Below are positions 1 through 9,565 of a DNA stretch of 64,000 nt, piece by piece; the stretch's first letter is position 1, and each line of letters begins with the position of its first letter. Origin of the DNA: G965229605 sp965229605 (GTDB taxonomy: Bacteria; Pseudomonadota; Alphaproteobacteria; CBDDJK01); NCBI GenBank assembly GCA_965229605.1, contig OZ245892.1:1240001-1304000 (forward strand), in the 5' to 3' direction. The notes under the pieces were generated by a model that saw only the letters and a program-made list of their open reading frames with translations, was not told where the DNA came from and made no database searches. The position numbers were made by a program, and so were the translations under genes.

Positions 1-270
1 CCGCCAATCGACGGGACATTGGTCGTAAATGTTGCGGACTTGCTTGCCCGTTGGACGGACGGTGCCTATAAATCGACCCCGCACCGGGTTGTGAACAGTT
101 CTGGAAAAGAGCGGCTTTCGATTGTGCTGGCTTTTGACCCAAATCCTGAAACGGTGATTGATCCGCGCGATATATTTGGCAAAGAGTGTAAACCACAAGA
201 GCAACCAACCACCTGCGGTGATTATTTGAATTGGCGATTTGAGAAAGCTTTCGCTTACCGAAAAAAATAA
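1..270 (+). CDS. 2OG-Fe(II) oxygenase, isopenicillin-N-synthase-like, C-terminal part only
   Basis: The reading frame is open from base 1, so the gene is cut by the window edge and only the last 89 residues are visible. They carry the end of the double-stranded beta-helix of the isopenicillin N synthase-like dioxygenases. The segment STPHRVVN holds the distal iron-binding histidine region, and RLS about 15 residues later matches the R-x-S motif that binds 2-oxoglutarate. The family uses Fe(II), O2 and usually 2-oxoglutarate to hydroxylate or desaturate small molecules. The substrate cannot be told from this fragment. The next gene follows in the same direction and may share the transcript. 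Confidence 0.8.
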   Translation, partial: PPIDGTLVVNVADLLARWTDGAYKSTPHRVVNSSGKERLSIVLAFDPNPETVIDPRDIFGKECKPQEQPTTCGDYLNWRFEKAFAYRKK

Positions 271-325
271 AAACAGCTTTATTTGTCAGGTTCCAGGAAC
301 ACGAAATTTAGTCTGTAAGTCCAAA

Positions 326-1399
326 ATGTTGCAAAACACCCCAGACCTGTCCGGTGCCCTGAATCTGCTGCAAAATTGCATGGATGTTCAGGCAAGCGAC
401 ACCGTGCTTCTGGTTTGTGAGTCCCCGGCACTCGGCTGGTATGATGAAGAAGCTGCTGAAGTGCTTGGTGCTGCCATTCAACAGATTGGTGCCGCGTTCT
501 CAATGATTGAAGTGGGCCATCCCGATGAACCGCTGCCAGTTACTTACAAGGATATGGTTAACCAAAGCAGTGCAATCATTTATCTGTCAAGAATTGGGGA
601 CCAGGATCGCTTCACAGACAAGCTGCCGGGCAAGAAAGTGGCAATGCTTTATGTGCGCGATGGTGCCGCCCTGCAATCAGACTATGCGTCTATTGATCAC
701 AACGCGATGAAGCACTTTAAAACTTCTATCGACCAGATCATGACAAGGGCCAGGCGGATCACAATCACCTGCCCGCTTGGCAGCGAAATAGAATGCAATG
801 TCTCCGCTGAAGATTATTCCCCTGAAAATTGCTATGGATACGGTGATGTTGCGGTCAAGCGTTTTCCGCTTTGTGTTCCACAACCGATATTGGCGAAGGA
901 GATGAGGGGTCGGGTCGCGCTGGCAGATTGGCTTACGCCAACGGGTTCGCGCTCTTATTCCCCGGCTGTATGCAAAATTGAGGATCTGGTATTTGCCGAG
1001 GTTGAAGCAGGCAGAATTACCGGATTTCACGGCGATAATGAAAGCATCGCAAGAATAGAAAAACATTACGAATTTGTTTCAAAAAAATTCGCCATCGACA
1101 AATATATTGTCCATTCCTTTCATGCAGGCATTCATCCGGCCTGTTCTTACCCGCATAACATCAATGATGATCCCGACCGCTGGTCAAACAATATCTTTGG
1201 CAGCCCACGCTATGTGCATTTTCATACCTGTGGAGCTTATCCACCCGGCGAAATCTGCTGGATGGTGCGTGACCCGACAATTCAAATTGACGGCACGTCA
1301 CTATGGGAGAAAGGCCGGTTAATGTATAATAATTTCCCGCAAACGAAAGACGTCACAAATCTTTGGCCAACCCTTAAAAATCTTTTAAATATAAAATAG
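326..1399 (+). CDS. M29 aminopeptidase-like / NicX-like metalloenzyme
   Basis: About 357 residues, starting at MLQNTPDL; an upstream in-frame start would overlap the previous gene, so I prefer the internal ATG. The protein resembles the M29 aminopeptidase superfamily, which also includes the Fe(II) ring-cleaving 2,5-dihydroxypyridine 5,6-dioxygenase NicX. The C-terminal half has several candidate metal ligands: an HSFHAGIHP segment, HFHTCG, and conserved-looking acidic residues such as the EVEAGRI stretch. The gene lies 55 bases after an oxygenase gene and points toward the hut operon. Either a peptidase or a ring-cleaving dioxygenase is possible; the oxygenase neighbour mildly favours small-molecule catabolism. 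The family call is from recalled similarity and the substrate is unknown. Confidence 0.6.
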   Translation: MLQNTPDLSGALNLLQNCMDVQASDTVLLVCESPALGWYDEEAAEVLGAAIQQIGAAFSMIEVGHPDEPLPVTYKDMVNQSSAIIYLSRIGDQDRFTDKLPGKKVAMLYVRDGAALQSDYASIDHNAMKHFKTSIDQIMTRARRITITCPLGSEIECNVSAEDYSPENCYGYGDVAVKRFPLCVPQPILAKEMRGRVALADWLTPTGSRSYSPAVCKIEDLVFAEVEAGRITGFHGDNESIARIEKHYEFVSKKFAIDKYIVHSFHAGIHPACSYPHNINDDPDRWSNNIFGSPRYVHFHTCGAYPPGEICWMVRDPTIQIDGTSLWEKGRLMYNNFPQTKDVTNLWPTLKNLLNIK

Positions 1400-1404
1400 G
1401 GCTT

Positions 1405-3093
1405 TCAGGTTGCGCGGCCCAGAATACCGGGCAAATCAAGTTTATTGTGGCGGGCGCAATCAATCGCAATCTCGTATCCTGCATCTGCATGTCGCATAAC
1501 ACCTGTTGCCGGATCGTTCCACAGAACACGTTCCAGTCGGCGATCAGCATCCGCGGAACCATCGCAGCAGATCACCATGCCTGAATGCTGGCTAAAACCC
1601 ATGCCAACACCGCCGCCATGATGGAGTGATACCCAGGTGGCCCCTGACGCCGTGTTAAGCAGCGCATTGAGCAGCGGCCAGTCCGAAACGGCATCTGATC
1701 CATCCTTCATCGCTTCTGTCTCCCGGTTCGGCGATGCAACAGACCCGCTATCAAGATGATCCCGACCAATGACGACTGGTGCCGATAATTCTCCATCGCG
1801 GACCATTTGATTGAAAGCCAATCCAAGCTTATGGCGTATGCCAAGGCCAACCCAGCAGATCCGCGCCGGAAGCCCTTGAAACGAAATGCGCTCCCGCGCC
1901 ATATCAAGCCAGTTGTGAAGATGCGAATCCGCGACCAGCTCCTTCACCTTTTCATCCGTTTTATAGATGTCCTCTGGATCACCCGATAGCGCACACCATC
2001 TAAACGGGCCAACACCCCGGCAGAATAAGGGACGGATATAGGCCGGGACAAAGCCTGGAAAAGCAAAGGCGTTTTCAAGTCCTTGCTCTTTGGCAACTTG
2101 CCGGATGTTATTACCGTAGTCGAGGGTCGGAACCCCCTGATTCCAGAAATCGACCATCGCAGCCACATGGTTTTTCATGGAAGCACGCGCGGCTGCTTCA
2201 ACTGCTTTTGGCTCACTCTCCTGCTTTGCACGCCATTCAGCGACGCTCCACCCCTGCGGCAGATAGCCGTGGACAGGATCATGCGCGCTTGTCTGATCAG
2301 TCACGATGTCAGGCTTCACCCCCCTGCGGACCAACTCGGCAAAAATATCGGCGGCATTTCCAATCAGGCCAACAGATTTGGCCTCTCCTGCTCCAGTCCA
2401 TTTATCAATCATTGCAAGGGCCTCCTCAAGCGACCTTGTCTTTGCATCAAGATAGCCTGTGCGCAGCCGGAAGTCCGCGCGAGTCTCGTCACATTCCACC
2501 GCAAGACAACAGGCCCCGGCCATGACTGCTGCCAGAGGTTGAGCCCCGCCCATCCCGCCAAGACCCCCGGTCAATATCCAGCGGCCTTTCAGATTGCCGC
2601 CGTAATGTTGCCGACCGGCTTCAACAAACGTTTCATATGTTCCCTGAACAATGCCTTGCGTGCCAATATAAATCCAGGAGCCAGCCGTCATCTGGCCGTA
2701 CATGGCAAGGCCTTTCTTATCCAACTCGTTGAAATGGTCCCAGTTGGCCCAATGCGGGACGAGATTCGAGTTCGCAATCAAAACGCGCGGAGCATCCTTA
2801 TGCGTGCGAAACACCCCGACTGGTTTTCCCGACTGCACGAGCATAGTTTCATCCTCTTCAAGAGTTTTGAGGGTTGAAACCATCTGGTCGAAATCGTCCC
2901 AGGTGCGGGCTGCGCGACCAATCCCGCCATAGACAACCAGTTCATGCGGATTCTCTGCAACATCTGGATGGAGATTATTCATCAGCATCCGCATAGGGGC
3001 TTCTGTCAGCCAGGATTTGGCTGTGATTTCGGGTCCGGTATCTGGAAAAACATCGCGTTGATTGTGCCGGGAAGTAGGTGAAGAATTGCTCAT
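1405..3093 (-). CDS. hutU: Urocanate hydratase
   Basis: A 562-residue protein of normal urocanase length. It converts urocanate to 4-imidazolone-5-propionate with tightly bound NAD+ in the cytoplasm, step two of histidine breakdown. Family-typical stretches include YGGIGRAARTW near the start, GQMTAGSWIYIGTQGI, and the glycine-rich LTGGLGGMGGAQPLA region for nucleotide binding. The segment GGVGMGFSQHSGM near the C-terminus is also diagnostic. It is the last gene of the leftward hutI-hutH-hutG-hutU run, 21 bases after hutG, so co-transcription is very likely. It ends five bases from the stop codon of the convergent M29-like gene. Confidence 0.97.
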   Translation of the reverse strand: MSNSSPTSRHNQRDVFPDTGPEITAKSWLTEAPMRMLMNNLHPDVAENPHELVVYGGIGRAARTWDDFDQMVSTLKTLEEDETMLVQSGKPVGVFRTHKDAPRVLIANSNLVPHWANWDHFNELDKKGLAMYGQMTAGSWIYIGTQGIVQGTYETFVEAGRQHYGGNLKGRWILTGGLGGMGGAQPLAAVMAGACCLAVECDETRADFRLRTGYLDAKTRSLEEALAMIDKWTGAGEAKSVGLIGNAADIFAELVRRGVKPDIVTDQTSAHDPVHGYLPQGWSVAEWRAKQESEPKAVEAAARASMKNHVAAMVDFWNQGVPTLDYGNNIRQVAKEQGLENAFAFPGFVPAYIRPLFCRGVGPFRWCALSGDPEDIYKTDEKVKELVADSHLHNWLDMARERISFQGLPARICWVGLGIRHKLGLAFNQMVRDGELSAPVVIGRDHLDSGSVASPNRETEAMKDGSDAVSDWPLLNALLNTASGATWVSLHHGGGVGMGFSQHSGMVICCDGSADADRRLERVLWNDPATGVMRHADAGYEIAIDCARHNKLDLPGILGRAT

Positions 3094-3114
3094 TTTTATT
3101 TTTCTTTCAGTTCT

Positions 3115-3906
3115 TTAAACCAATTTTATGGTTAGGTCGACCAGGGTTTCGAGTATCCTTTCAAGATGCGACCGGATATGGGCCGCTTTGTTCTCGTTAT
3201 AGTCAAACGGCGGCACTTCACGCGCTAAATGCGTAGATTGCGCGAGTTCCATTTGAATAGCATGATATCCGGTTTCGGGGCGTCCATAGTGCCGTGTTGT
3301 CCAGCCGCCTTTAAAGCGACCATTCAAGACCGCGCTAAAACCGGCAGCATCGGCGCAAATAGTCTGGACAGCGCTTTCAATGGAGGGGTCGCATGTATGC
3401 CCGTCATTCGTCCCGATGTTGAAGTCTGGAAGTTTGCCTTCAAACAGGAACGGGATGCTGGACCTGATCGAGTGGCAATCATAAAGAAGAGCGACACCAT
3501 GAAGCGCATGGATGCGTTTAAGTTCGCTTGACAAGGCCGCATGGTAGGGCTTGTGAAATTTTTCTAATCGTGCGGCAGTTTCGCCCGGACCGGGTGGTTC
3601 AATCCAGATGGGGTGCCCGTCAAAATTGGTAAGCGGCACCAGAGCAGTGGTATTTTGTCCCGGATAAAGGCTTTCATCTTCGGGGTTGCGGTTGGCATCA
3701 ATCACATAGCGATGAAAGGTTGCCCTTACGGTTGTCACATCATCAAGCAACCCCTCATAAAGGCGATCAACATGCCAGTCGGTATCTCCAAGGGTTTGAC
3801 CAAGCGCATTGAGATTGCAGAAGATGTCATCGGGAACATGCGTGCCGGTATGCGGCAATCCCAAAACGATGGGGGAATTGCCTCTGTTCACCTCCACCGG
3901 GTTCAT
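3115..3906 (-). CDS. hutG: N-formylglutamate deformylase
   Basis: About 263 residues. It hydrolyses N-formyl-L-glutamate to glutamate and formate, the last step of the route that begins with formiminoglutamate deiminase HutF, also encoded here. The N-terminal LPHTGTHVPDDI motif and the later HPIWIEPPGPGE stretch match the family. I place the start at MNPVEV because its ATG overlaps the hutH stop codon as ATGA, typical of translational coupling; a longer form would begin five residues earlier. Having HutG rather than the glutamate formiminohydrolase route agrees with HutF being present. Confidence 0.94.
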   Translation of the reverse strand: MNPVEVNRGNSPIVLGLPHTGTHVPDDIFCNLNALGQTLGDTDWHVDRLYEGLLDDVTTVRATFHRYVIDANRNPEDESLYPGQNTTALVPLTNFDGHPIWIEPPGPGETAARLEKFHKPYHAALSSELKRIHALHGVALLYDCHSIRSSIPFLFEGKLPDFNIGTNDGHTCDPSIESAVQTICADAAGFSAVLNGRFKGGWTTRHYGRPETGYHAIQMELAQSTHLAREVPPFDYNENKAAHIRSHLERILETLVDLTIKLV

Positions 3907-5450
3907 GAAGTTTCTCCGCACACATAGCCGCCCACCTCAAGGGCCGTGGTCAGCGTGCCGTCTGCAACCAGCCGGGAGGCTTTGGCAATATCATCCGCCT
4001 GATAGCGATCTTCCTTCAAAGACGGGATCACCCGGCGGATTTCAGTCATGGCGGTGGCAAGCGGTGCGCTTGTCTGCAAAGGCGCGCGAAACTCGATACC
4101 TTGAGCCGCGCACATAAGCTCGACACCGATGATTGTGTTGAGATTTACATTCATGCGCTGAAGTCGTCGTGCTGCATGGGCAGCCATCGACACATGGTCT
4201 TCCTGATTGGCTGATGTCGGGGTTGAATCGGTTGAACATGGATTGGCAAGATGTTTGTTTTCGCTCATAAGGGCGGCGGTCGTGACCTCGGCAACCATAA
4301 GGCCGGAATTCAAGCCAGGGTCTGGTGTCAGGAAAGGCGGTAAATCAAACGAGAGTGCGGGATCAACCATAAGCGCAACCCGCCGCTGCGAGATCGCGCC
4401 AATTTCTGCAAGGGCCAATGCGATTTGGTCCGCCGCAAAAGCAACAGGCTCGGCATGGAAGTTGCCGCCAGAAACAATCCGGCCCGACTCGGCAATCACA
4501 AGCGGATTGTCGGTTGCGGCATTGGCCTCAATCTCCAGCGTCTTTCCTGCGTAATGGAGCAGGTCCATGGCCGCCCCCGTCACTTGCGGTTGACAGCGGA
4601 TGCAATAGGGGTCCTGAACCCGGGTATCCCCTTCGCGATGGCTTTCACGAATTTCCGAGCCTTTCATGATCGCGCGCATGGCTCTGGCGACTTCAATTTG
4701 CCCCCGATGACCTCTCAGCGCATGAATTTCTTCAAGAAATGGGGCGGTTGACCCCATAATCGCATCGGTTGACAGGGCCGCAGAGATGACAGCAGTTGAC
4801 GCGTTGGACCATGACAAAAACAAGCCGACCAAAGCGCAGGCCGTGGAAAATTGCGTACCGTTGATCAAACCAAGGCCTTCTTTCGCTTGAAAGATGACAG
4901 GCTGAAGACCGGCTTGCGCCAGAGCCTTGGCGGCTTGCATTCTTTCGCCACGATAACTGGCTTCGCCCTCCCCCATCATGGCTGCTGCCATATGCGCCAG
5001 AGGGGCCAGATCACCCGAAGCCCCGACTGACCCCTGATCCGGGATAATGGGCAGGACATCGCGTGCCAGCATCCTTTGAATTTGGTCAATCGTGTTCCAG
5101 GTGACACCAGAGGCCCCGCGACCGAGTGAGATCAGCTTTAGTACCAGCATCAAGCGGGTTGTCGGAAGATCAAGCGCCTCCCCTACCCCGCAACAATGAG
5201 AGAGAATGAGATTGCGCTGCAAGGCGGCGGTATCCTTTGCCGCGATTTTGATGCTCGCCAGTTTTCCAAATCCGGTGTTCACGCCATAGACTGCATCGGA
5301 CCCATTTGCAGCAGACTCAACGATTTTGGCGGCCTGTTCTATGCGCGCTCTGGCACTTTCATGAAGCACAACGGACGCACCGGATTGCCAGATACGCCGC
5401 AGGTCAGACAGTCCGACTTCACCCGGAATCAGGATAAAACTCATCCTCAT
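3903..5450 (-). CDS. hutH: Histidine ammonia-lyase
   Basis: A 515-residue lyase that removes ammonia from L-histidine to give urocanate, step one of the pathway. The Ala-Ser-Gly triad that cyclises into the MIO prosthetic group is visible in GSVGASGDLAPLAHMA at about residue 145. QEDHVSMAAHAARR near the C-terminus is also characteristic. The protein may begin at the first ATG or at one two codons later (MSFILIPG). The first ATG overlaps the hutI stop as ATGA, and the gene's own stop overlaps the hutG start, so three hut genes are coupled in series. Length and motifs are normal. Confidence 0.97.
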   Translation of the reverse strand: MRMSFILIPGEVGLSDLRRIWQSGASVVLHESARARIEQAAKIVESAANGSDAVYGVNTGFGKLASIKIAAKDTAALQRNLILSHCCGVGEALDLPTTRLMLVLKLISLGRGASGVTWNTIDQIQRMLARDVLPIIPDQGSVGASGDLAPLAHMAAAMMGEGEASYRGERMQAAKALAQAGLQPVIFQAKEGLGLINGTQFSTACALVGLFLSWSNASTAVISAALSTDAIMGSTAPFLEEIHALRGHRGQIEVARAMRAIMKGSEIRESHREGDTRVQDPYCIRCQPQVTGAAMDLLHYAGKTLEIEANAATDNPLVIAESGRIVSGGNFHAEPVAFAADQIALALAEIGAISQRRVALMVDPALSFDLPPFLTPDPGLNSGLMVAEVTTAALMSENKHLANPCSTDSTPTSANQEDHVSMAAHAARRLQRMNVNLNTIIGVELMCAAQGIEFRAPLQTSAPLATAMTEIRRVIPSLKEDRYQADDIAKASRLVADGTLTTALEVGGYVCGETS

Positions 5451-6658
5451 CCTCCAAACAGTCTGAGTCTGAGCGGGTTAAACCCGATCCGGTACGAAAG
5501 CTCGGACGGTTCCCTGATAGACCAGACGCATAGATCGGCACGCGCACCCACCTCTATTGTGCCACAATCAACCAACCCAAGGGCCCGCGCTGCCTGTTTC
5601 GTTGTGCCAGCCAGGGCTTCTTCCGGTGTAAGGCGAAACAGGGTGCAGCCCATATTCATGGTCAGCAAGATAGACGCAAGCGGGGACGAGCCTGGATTGC
5701 AATCGGTTGCCAGAGCTATCGCAACACCATGATCGCGGAGGGCTTGCACGGGTGGTTTCCGGGTTTCACGAAGCGTGTAAAAGGCCCCTGGCAGAAGCAC
5801 AGCGGCAGAGCCTGCTTTGGCCAGAGCCGCAACATCTTCTTCGCTTGCATATTCAATATGGTCTGCGGAAAGCCCTTTATATTGGGCCAAAAGCTGTGTC
5901 CCGCCGATGTTTGACAGTTGCTCGGCGTGCAGTTTGACGGGCAGTCCAAGCCTTGCAGCTTCTTCAAAAACCGTTTCGATCTGCTTTGCATCAAAAGCAA
6001 TGAATTCGCAAAATCCATCAACGGCATCGACAAGCCCTTCATCATGCGCCTTGCGGAGTGTCGGGATGCAGACATCCGCCAAATATGCATCTGGCTGTCC
6101 TTCATATTCTGCGGGAATCGCATGGGCACCAAGAAAGCTGGTCTTTATCCGAACCGGACGATGTTTCTCCAGCTCTCTGGCTGCCCGCAGCATATTGAGT
6201 TCTGTCACTTCATCAAGCCCGTAGCCAGATTTAATCTCTATGGTGCAAACACCTTCAGCGATCAGGGCATCCAGTCTGGGCAGCGCGGTCTCGACAAGAT
6301 CATCAACAGAAGACCCGCGGGTTGCTGCAACGGTTGCGACAATCCCTCCCCCTGCCCCGGCTATTTCTTCATAGGTTGCGCCGTTCAGACGCAGTTCAAA
6401 TTCTTTGGCGCGATCCCCCCCATGGACAAGATGCGTATGGCAATCAATCAGCCCCGGTGTGACCACGTCACCGCCAAGATCAACCGGCTCGTAATTTGTA
6501 AATTTTGATGGCAGTTCACCCTCAGGACCAATCCAGTCGATAAAGCCACCCGATACCGCGATGCTGGATTTACGAAGCAGCCCATAGGGTTCCGACCCCT
6601 TCATGGTTGCAAGCGTGCCGTTTTTCAGCACAATATCCGAGCGTTGCATATGTTGCAT
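5447..6658 (-). CDS. hutI: Imidazolonepropionase
   Basis: An amidohydrolase-superfamily enzyme of about 403 residues that opens 4-imidazolone-5-propionate to N-formiminoglutamate. The metal-binding H-x-H motif is in DCHTHLVHGG, with KLHAEQLSN and ALATDCNPG further on as in other imidazolonepropionases. An upstream in-frame GTG exists, but I prefer the ATG of MQHMQRSD (an ATG three codons later is equally possible). The GTG lies inside a palindrome that looks like a regulatory site, so the ATG fits better. It heads the leftward hut operon and its stop overlaps the hutH start. Confidence 0.95.
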   Translation of the reverse strand: MQHMQRSDIVLKNGTLATMKGSEPYGLLRKSSIAVSGGFIDWIGPEGELPSKFTNYEPVDLGGDVVTPGLIDCHTHLVHGGDRAKEFELRLNGATYEEIAGAGGGIVATVAATRGSSVDDLVETALPRLDALIAEGVCTIEIKSGYGLDEVTELNMLRAARELEKHRPVRIKTSFLGAHAIPAEYEGQPDAYLADVCIPTLRKAHDEGLVDAVDGFCEFIAFDAKQIETVFEEAARLGLPVKLHAEQLSNIGGTQLLAQYKGLSADHIEYASEEDVAALAKAGSAAVLLPGAFYTLRETRKPPVQALRDHGVAIALATDCNPGSSPLASILLTMNMGCTLFRLTPEEALAGTTKQAARALGLVDCGTIEVGARADLCVWSIREPSELSYRIGFNPLRLRLFGG

Positions 6659-6665
6659 AAATAGC

Positions 6666-6685
6666 TTATATGTCTGCACATATTA
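6666..6685. promoter_or_regulatory. Palindrome between hutI and hutF, candidate HutC operator
   Basis: TTATATGT and ACATATTA form an inverted repeat with one mismatch around a CTGC spacer, just upstream of hutI in the divergent hutI/hutF interval. HutC belongs to the GntR family, whose operators are short AT-rich palindromes, and hutC is encoded in the same regulon. Binding by HutC is inferred from position and symmetry only. Confidence 0.45.
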
Positions 6686-6724
6686 AATTGTCAAGCTAGG
6701 TTTAGGACTCACAGGATTATTATA

Positions 6725-8089
6725 ATGATCATCTATGCAAAATCTGCCCTTTTGCCCGCAGGATGGGTCAATGATGTTGCTGTCACTATCGGAAGTGATG
6801 GACGGATCAAATCCGTCGAAACAGGAGCAAGCGTGCAAGCTGATCATCAGACGGGCGTGCTTCTGCCAGCCCCGGTCAATGCACACAGCCATGCTTTTCA
6901 AAGGGCGATGGCCGGTCTTACTGAAAAGCGCGGCCCCAATCCAACCGACACATTCTGGACCTGGCGTGATCTCATGTTCCGGTTTCTTGACCAGCTCACG
7001 CCAGAGCATATCGAAGCGATCACGGCCTTTGTTCAAATGGAGATGCTTGAAGCGGGTTACGCGACCAATGTCGAATTTCATTATATTCACCACCAGCCGG
7101 GCGGCACTCCCTATGATTCACTTTCAGAACTGGCGCAGCGTGTCATCGCCGCCTCCGAACAATCGGGCATTGGCTTAACGTTATTGCCTGTTGCCTATCA
7201 GTTTGGCGGCTGTGATCAGAGGTCTCTGAATCCCGGTCAAATCAGATTTGGCAATGACCCGGATCGCTACGGACGATTGCACGAGGACTCAGCGCGCGCC
7301 ATTCGCCAGTCGGCTGCTGATCACTCTATTGGCGCCGCACCGCATAGTCTGCGTGCTGTCGGGCAAGATCAGCTGGCCGAATTTGCCCGTCACTTTACAG
7401 ATGGGCCGCTCCATATGCACCTGGCAGAACAACTTCCCGAGGTTGAAGAGGTCAAATCGTCCTGGGGGCTGCGACCCGTCGAATGGGCATTGGAAAATAT
7501 GAACCTTGATCAACGCTGGTGCCTAATCCATTGCACACAAATGGAGCCTCACGAAACAAAAAAGCTTGCGCAAACCGGGGCCACTGCCGGTCTATGTCCG
7601 ATCACAGAATCCAGTCTGGGAGATGGTATCTTCGATGGAGTGAACTGGCTCAATCATGGCGGTTCTCTTGCCATCGGATCAGACTCCAATATTCGAATCT
7701 CGCTCGCGGAAGAAATTCGAACACTCGACTATTCGCAACGCCTTCGCGATAACGCCAGGGCGGCTCTCGCCAGTCCCGAGGCTTCGACGGGAAGGCGCAT
7801 CTTTGAAGAAATTGTAAAGGGCGGTGCGCAGGTCGCAGGACGCAAAACCGGGCGCATTGAAACCGGATATTGGGCTGATTTGCTGGCACTCGACAAAACA
7901 CATGTTGATCTGGAGCAAAAACAAGGGGATAGCCTGCTTGATAGCTTCTTTTTTGCCGGGGATGATCGTATGATTACGGATGTCTGGTCGGCTGGTCGCC
8001 ATCAAGTCGCTCATGGCCAGCATAAAGATCGACAGGCCATTGTCGCGAATTATCGAAAGACTATGCAAAAACTGGAAGGTGTCATTTGA
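6725..8089 (+). CDS. hutF: Formimidoylglutamate deiminase
   Basis: A 454-residue amidohydrolase that deiminates N-formimino-L-glutamate to N-formyl-L-glutamate, which HutG then deformylates. NAHSHAFQRAMAG near residue 55 supplies the metal-binding H-x-H, LHMHLAEQ near residue 230 another histidine, and AIGSDSNIRIS the conserved aspartate. Family length is normal. The start has AGGA about 10 bases upstream. The gene diverges from hutI and overlaps hutC at its 3' end, so enzyme and regulator are probably co-transcribed. Confidence 0.95.
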   Translation: MIIYAKSALLPAGWVNDVAVTIGSDGRIKSVETGASVQADHQTGVLLPAPVNAHSHAFQRAMAGLTEKRGPNPTDTFWTWRDLMFRFLDQLTPEHIEAITAFVQMEMLEAGYATNVEFHYIHHQPGGTPYDSLSELAQRVIAASEQSGIGLTLLPVAYQFGGCDQRSLNPGQIRFGNDPDRYGRLHEDSARAIRQSAADHSIGAAPHSLRAVGQDQLAEFARHFTDGPLHMHLAEQLPEVEEVKSSWGLRPVEWALENMNLDQRWCLIHCTQMEPHETKKLAQTGATAGLCPITESSLGDGIFDGVNWLNHGGSLAIGSDSNIRISLAEEIRTLDYSQRLRDNARAALASPEASTGRRIFEEIVKGGAQVAGRKTGRIETGYWADLLALDKTHVDLEQKQGDSLLDSFFFAGDDRMITDVWSAGRHQVAHGQHKDRQAIVANYRKTMQKLEGVI

Positions 8090-8787
8090 GCCATAGCGCC
8101 CTCAATACCTGGCAGGATGTCCAGACCGAGATTCTTGATTGCATCAATTCTCGCAAGTGGAAACCCGGGGACTTCATCCCGAAAGAAGCAGAACTGGCGC
8201 GTGAATTCGGCTGTGCCCGCGCAACCGTCAATCGTGCGCTCAGAGCGGTTGCCGAATCCGGCCTGATTGTAAGACGGCGCAAAGCAGGGACTCAGGTTGT
8301 CGCCTATCCCGTCCGCAAAGCAACCTTCGCCATCCCTATTATTCGTCAGGAAATCGAAAATCAAAACCGGCGCTATTCCTACACACTTGTTGAACAAGAG
8401 ACCATCAAGCCGCCAGCCGAAATTCGCGCACGGATGCACCTGACAAGAAGCGAAAAAAACCTTCATGTAAAAGCTATATATCTGGCCAACGGGAAACCCT
8501 ATGTCTTTGAAGACCGCTGGATCAATCTGGAAGCTGTTCCAACAATCCTCAACGCAGATTTATCCCGCGTCAGTGCAAATGAATGGCTGATCGCCAATGC
8601 TCCCTATACCCATGGTGACCTTACGTTCGCCGCAAAAAAAGCAAATACAGACCTCTGCGCCTATCTGGCCGCTGACGAGGGTGATGCCCTGTTTGTTCTC
8701 AACCGCACAACCTGGAATCACGAAATCGCAGTAACAGACGTGACCTTGACATACCATTCAGGATACGATCTTCACACCAGCATGTGA
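8086..8787 (+). CDS. hutC: GntR-family histidine utilisation repressor
   Basis: A 233-residue regulator with a winged-helix GntR domain (about residues 8-72; ELAREFGCARATVNRALRAV is the recognition region) followed by a UTRA ligand-binding domain. HutC proteins repress hut genes and release DNA when urocanate binds. Translation appears to begin at TTG overlapping the hutF stop codon (TTTGA), with GGAAGG about 8 bases upstream supporting this unusual start. The palindrome between hutI and hutF is the likely target. Co-transcription with hutF would give autoregulation. Confidence 0.92.
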   Translation: MSHSALNTWQDVQTEILDCINSRKWKPGDFIPKEAELAREFGCARATVNRALRAVAESGLIVRRRKAGTQVVAYPVRKATFAIPIIRQEIENQNRRYSYTLVEQETIKPPAEIRARMHLTRSEKNLHVKAIYLANGKPYVFEDRWINLEAVPTILNADLSRVSANEWLIANAPYTHGDLTFAAKKANTDLCAYLAADEGDALFVLNRTTWNHEIAVTDVTLTYHSGYDLHTSM

Positions 8788-8815
8788 AATCAATATTATT
8801 TAACCGGAATCTCAT

Positions 8816-9478
8816 ATGGTGAAATTTCTTTCTGTCAAAGCTGTGCCAACCCTTTGGTGGAGCTCGCCGCAGGCTTTGACGATCCGGCCGCCGCTGGTGT
8901 CGCTTCTCCATCTTGTTGTCGGCTTGAGCCTCTTCGGTCTGGGGGAAGCATTTCTGATCGCCGCAGGCGTAGGCGTCAGTCCATGGACCGTATTCGCCCA
9001 GGGAATCACCCATATCACCAACTGGAGTATCGGCTTTGCAACCTTCCTTATAAGTGTTGGCGTATTGCTGCTCTGGATTCCGCTCAGGCAAACGCCAGGG
9101 ATCGGAACCATCCTCAATGCGATTATCATCGCGCTGATCCTGGAGTATTTGCTGCCTTTCCTGCCACGATTCGAAAGTCTGCTTGCGAACATAGTGATGG
9201 CTGCGCTCGGCGTATTCATCACCGGTTTTGGCGGCGCGATTTATCTCATCGCCAATCTTGGCCCCGGACCAAGAGACGGATTGATGACAGGGCTGCAAAC
9301 CGTCACCGGTCAGCCGATTGCTGTGGTCCGAACCAGTCTGGAGATTACTGTCGTCGCCATCGGCTGGCTTCTGGGCGGGACCGTTGGTATCGGAACCCTG
9401 CTCTTCGCATTCGGGATTGGCCCCTCGGTCGCGATTGGCATGGTAGTTTTGCAATCAGTCTATCAACAACGCCCCTGA
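8816..9478 (+). CDS. YczE/YitT-like integral membrane protein
   Basis: A 220-residue hydrophobic protein with about five predicted membrane helices (roughly residues 25-50, 60-80, 85-110, 118-140 and 165-210). FGLGEAFLIAAGVGVSPWTV and the GPGPRDGLMTGL loop are typical of the YczE/YyaS/YitT family. The biochemical role of the family is not settled. The gene lies 28 bases after hutC in the same direction and could be carried on that transcript; a link to histidine use is only inferred from position. Confidence 0.75.
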   Translation: MVKFLSVKAVPTLWWSSPQALTIRPPLVSLLHLVVGLSLFGLGEAFLIAAGVGVSPWTVFAQGITHITNWSIGFATFLISVGVLLLWIPLRQTPGIGTILNAIIIALILEYLLPFLPRFESLLANIVMAALGVFITGFGGAIYLIANLGPGPRDGLMTGLQTVTGQPIAVVRTSLEITVVAIGWLLGGTVGIGTLLFAFGIGPSVAIGMVVLQSVYQQRP

Positions 9479-9565
9479 TTAAATAGATCAGGTTTGCATC
9501 TGAAAACTTGGCTCTCTATTATCAAAGGTTATGTTTAAGCTGGTTACTATTGGAGTTGGTTTGAA

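Noticed and set aside
6718..6727. TATAAT next to the hutF start as a promoter -10 box
   Set aside because: It overlaps the ATG and has no -35 box at proper distance, so it cannot drive a normal hutF transcript.
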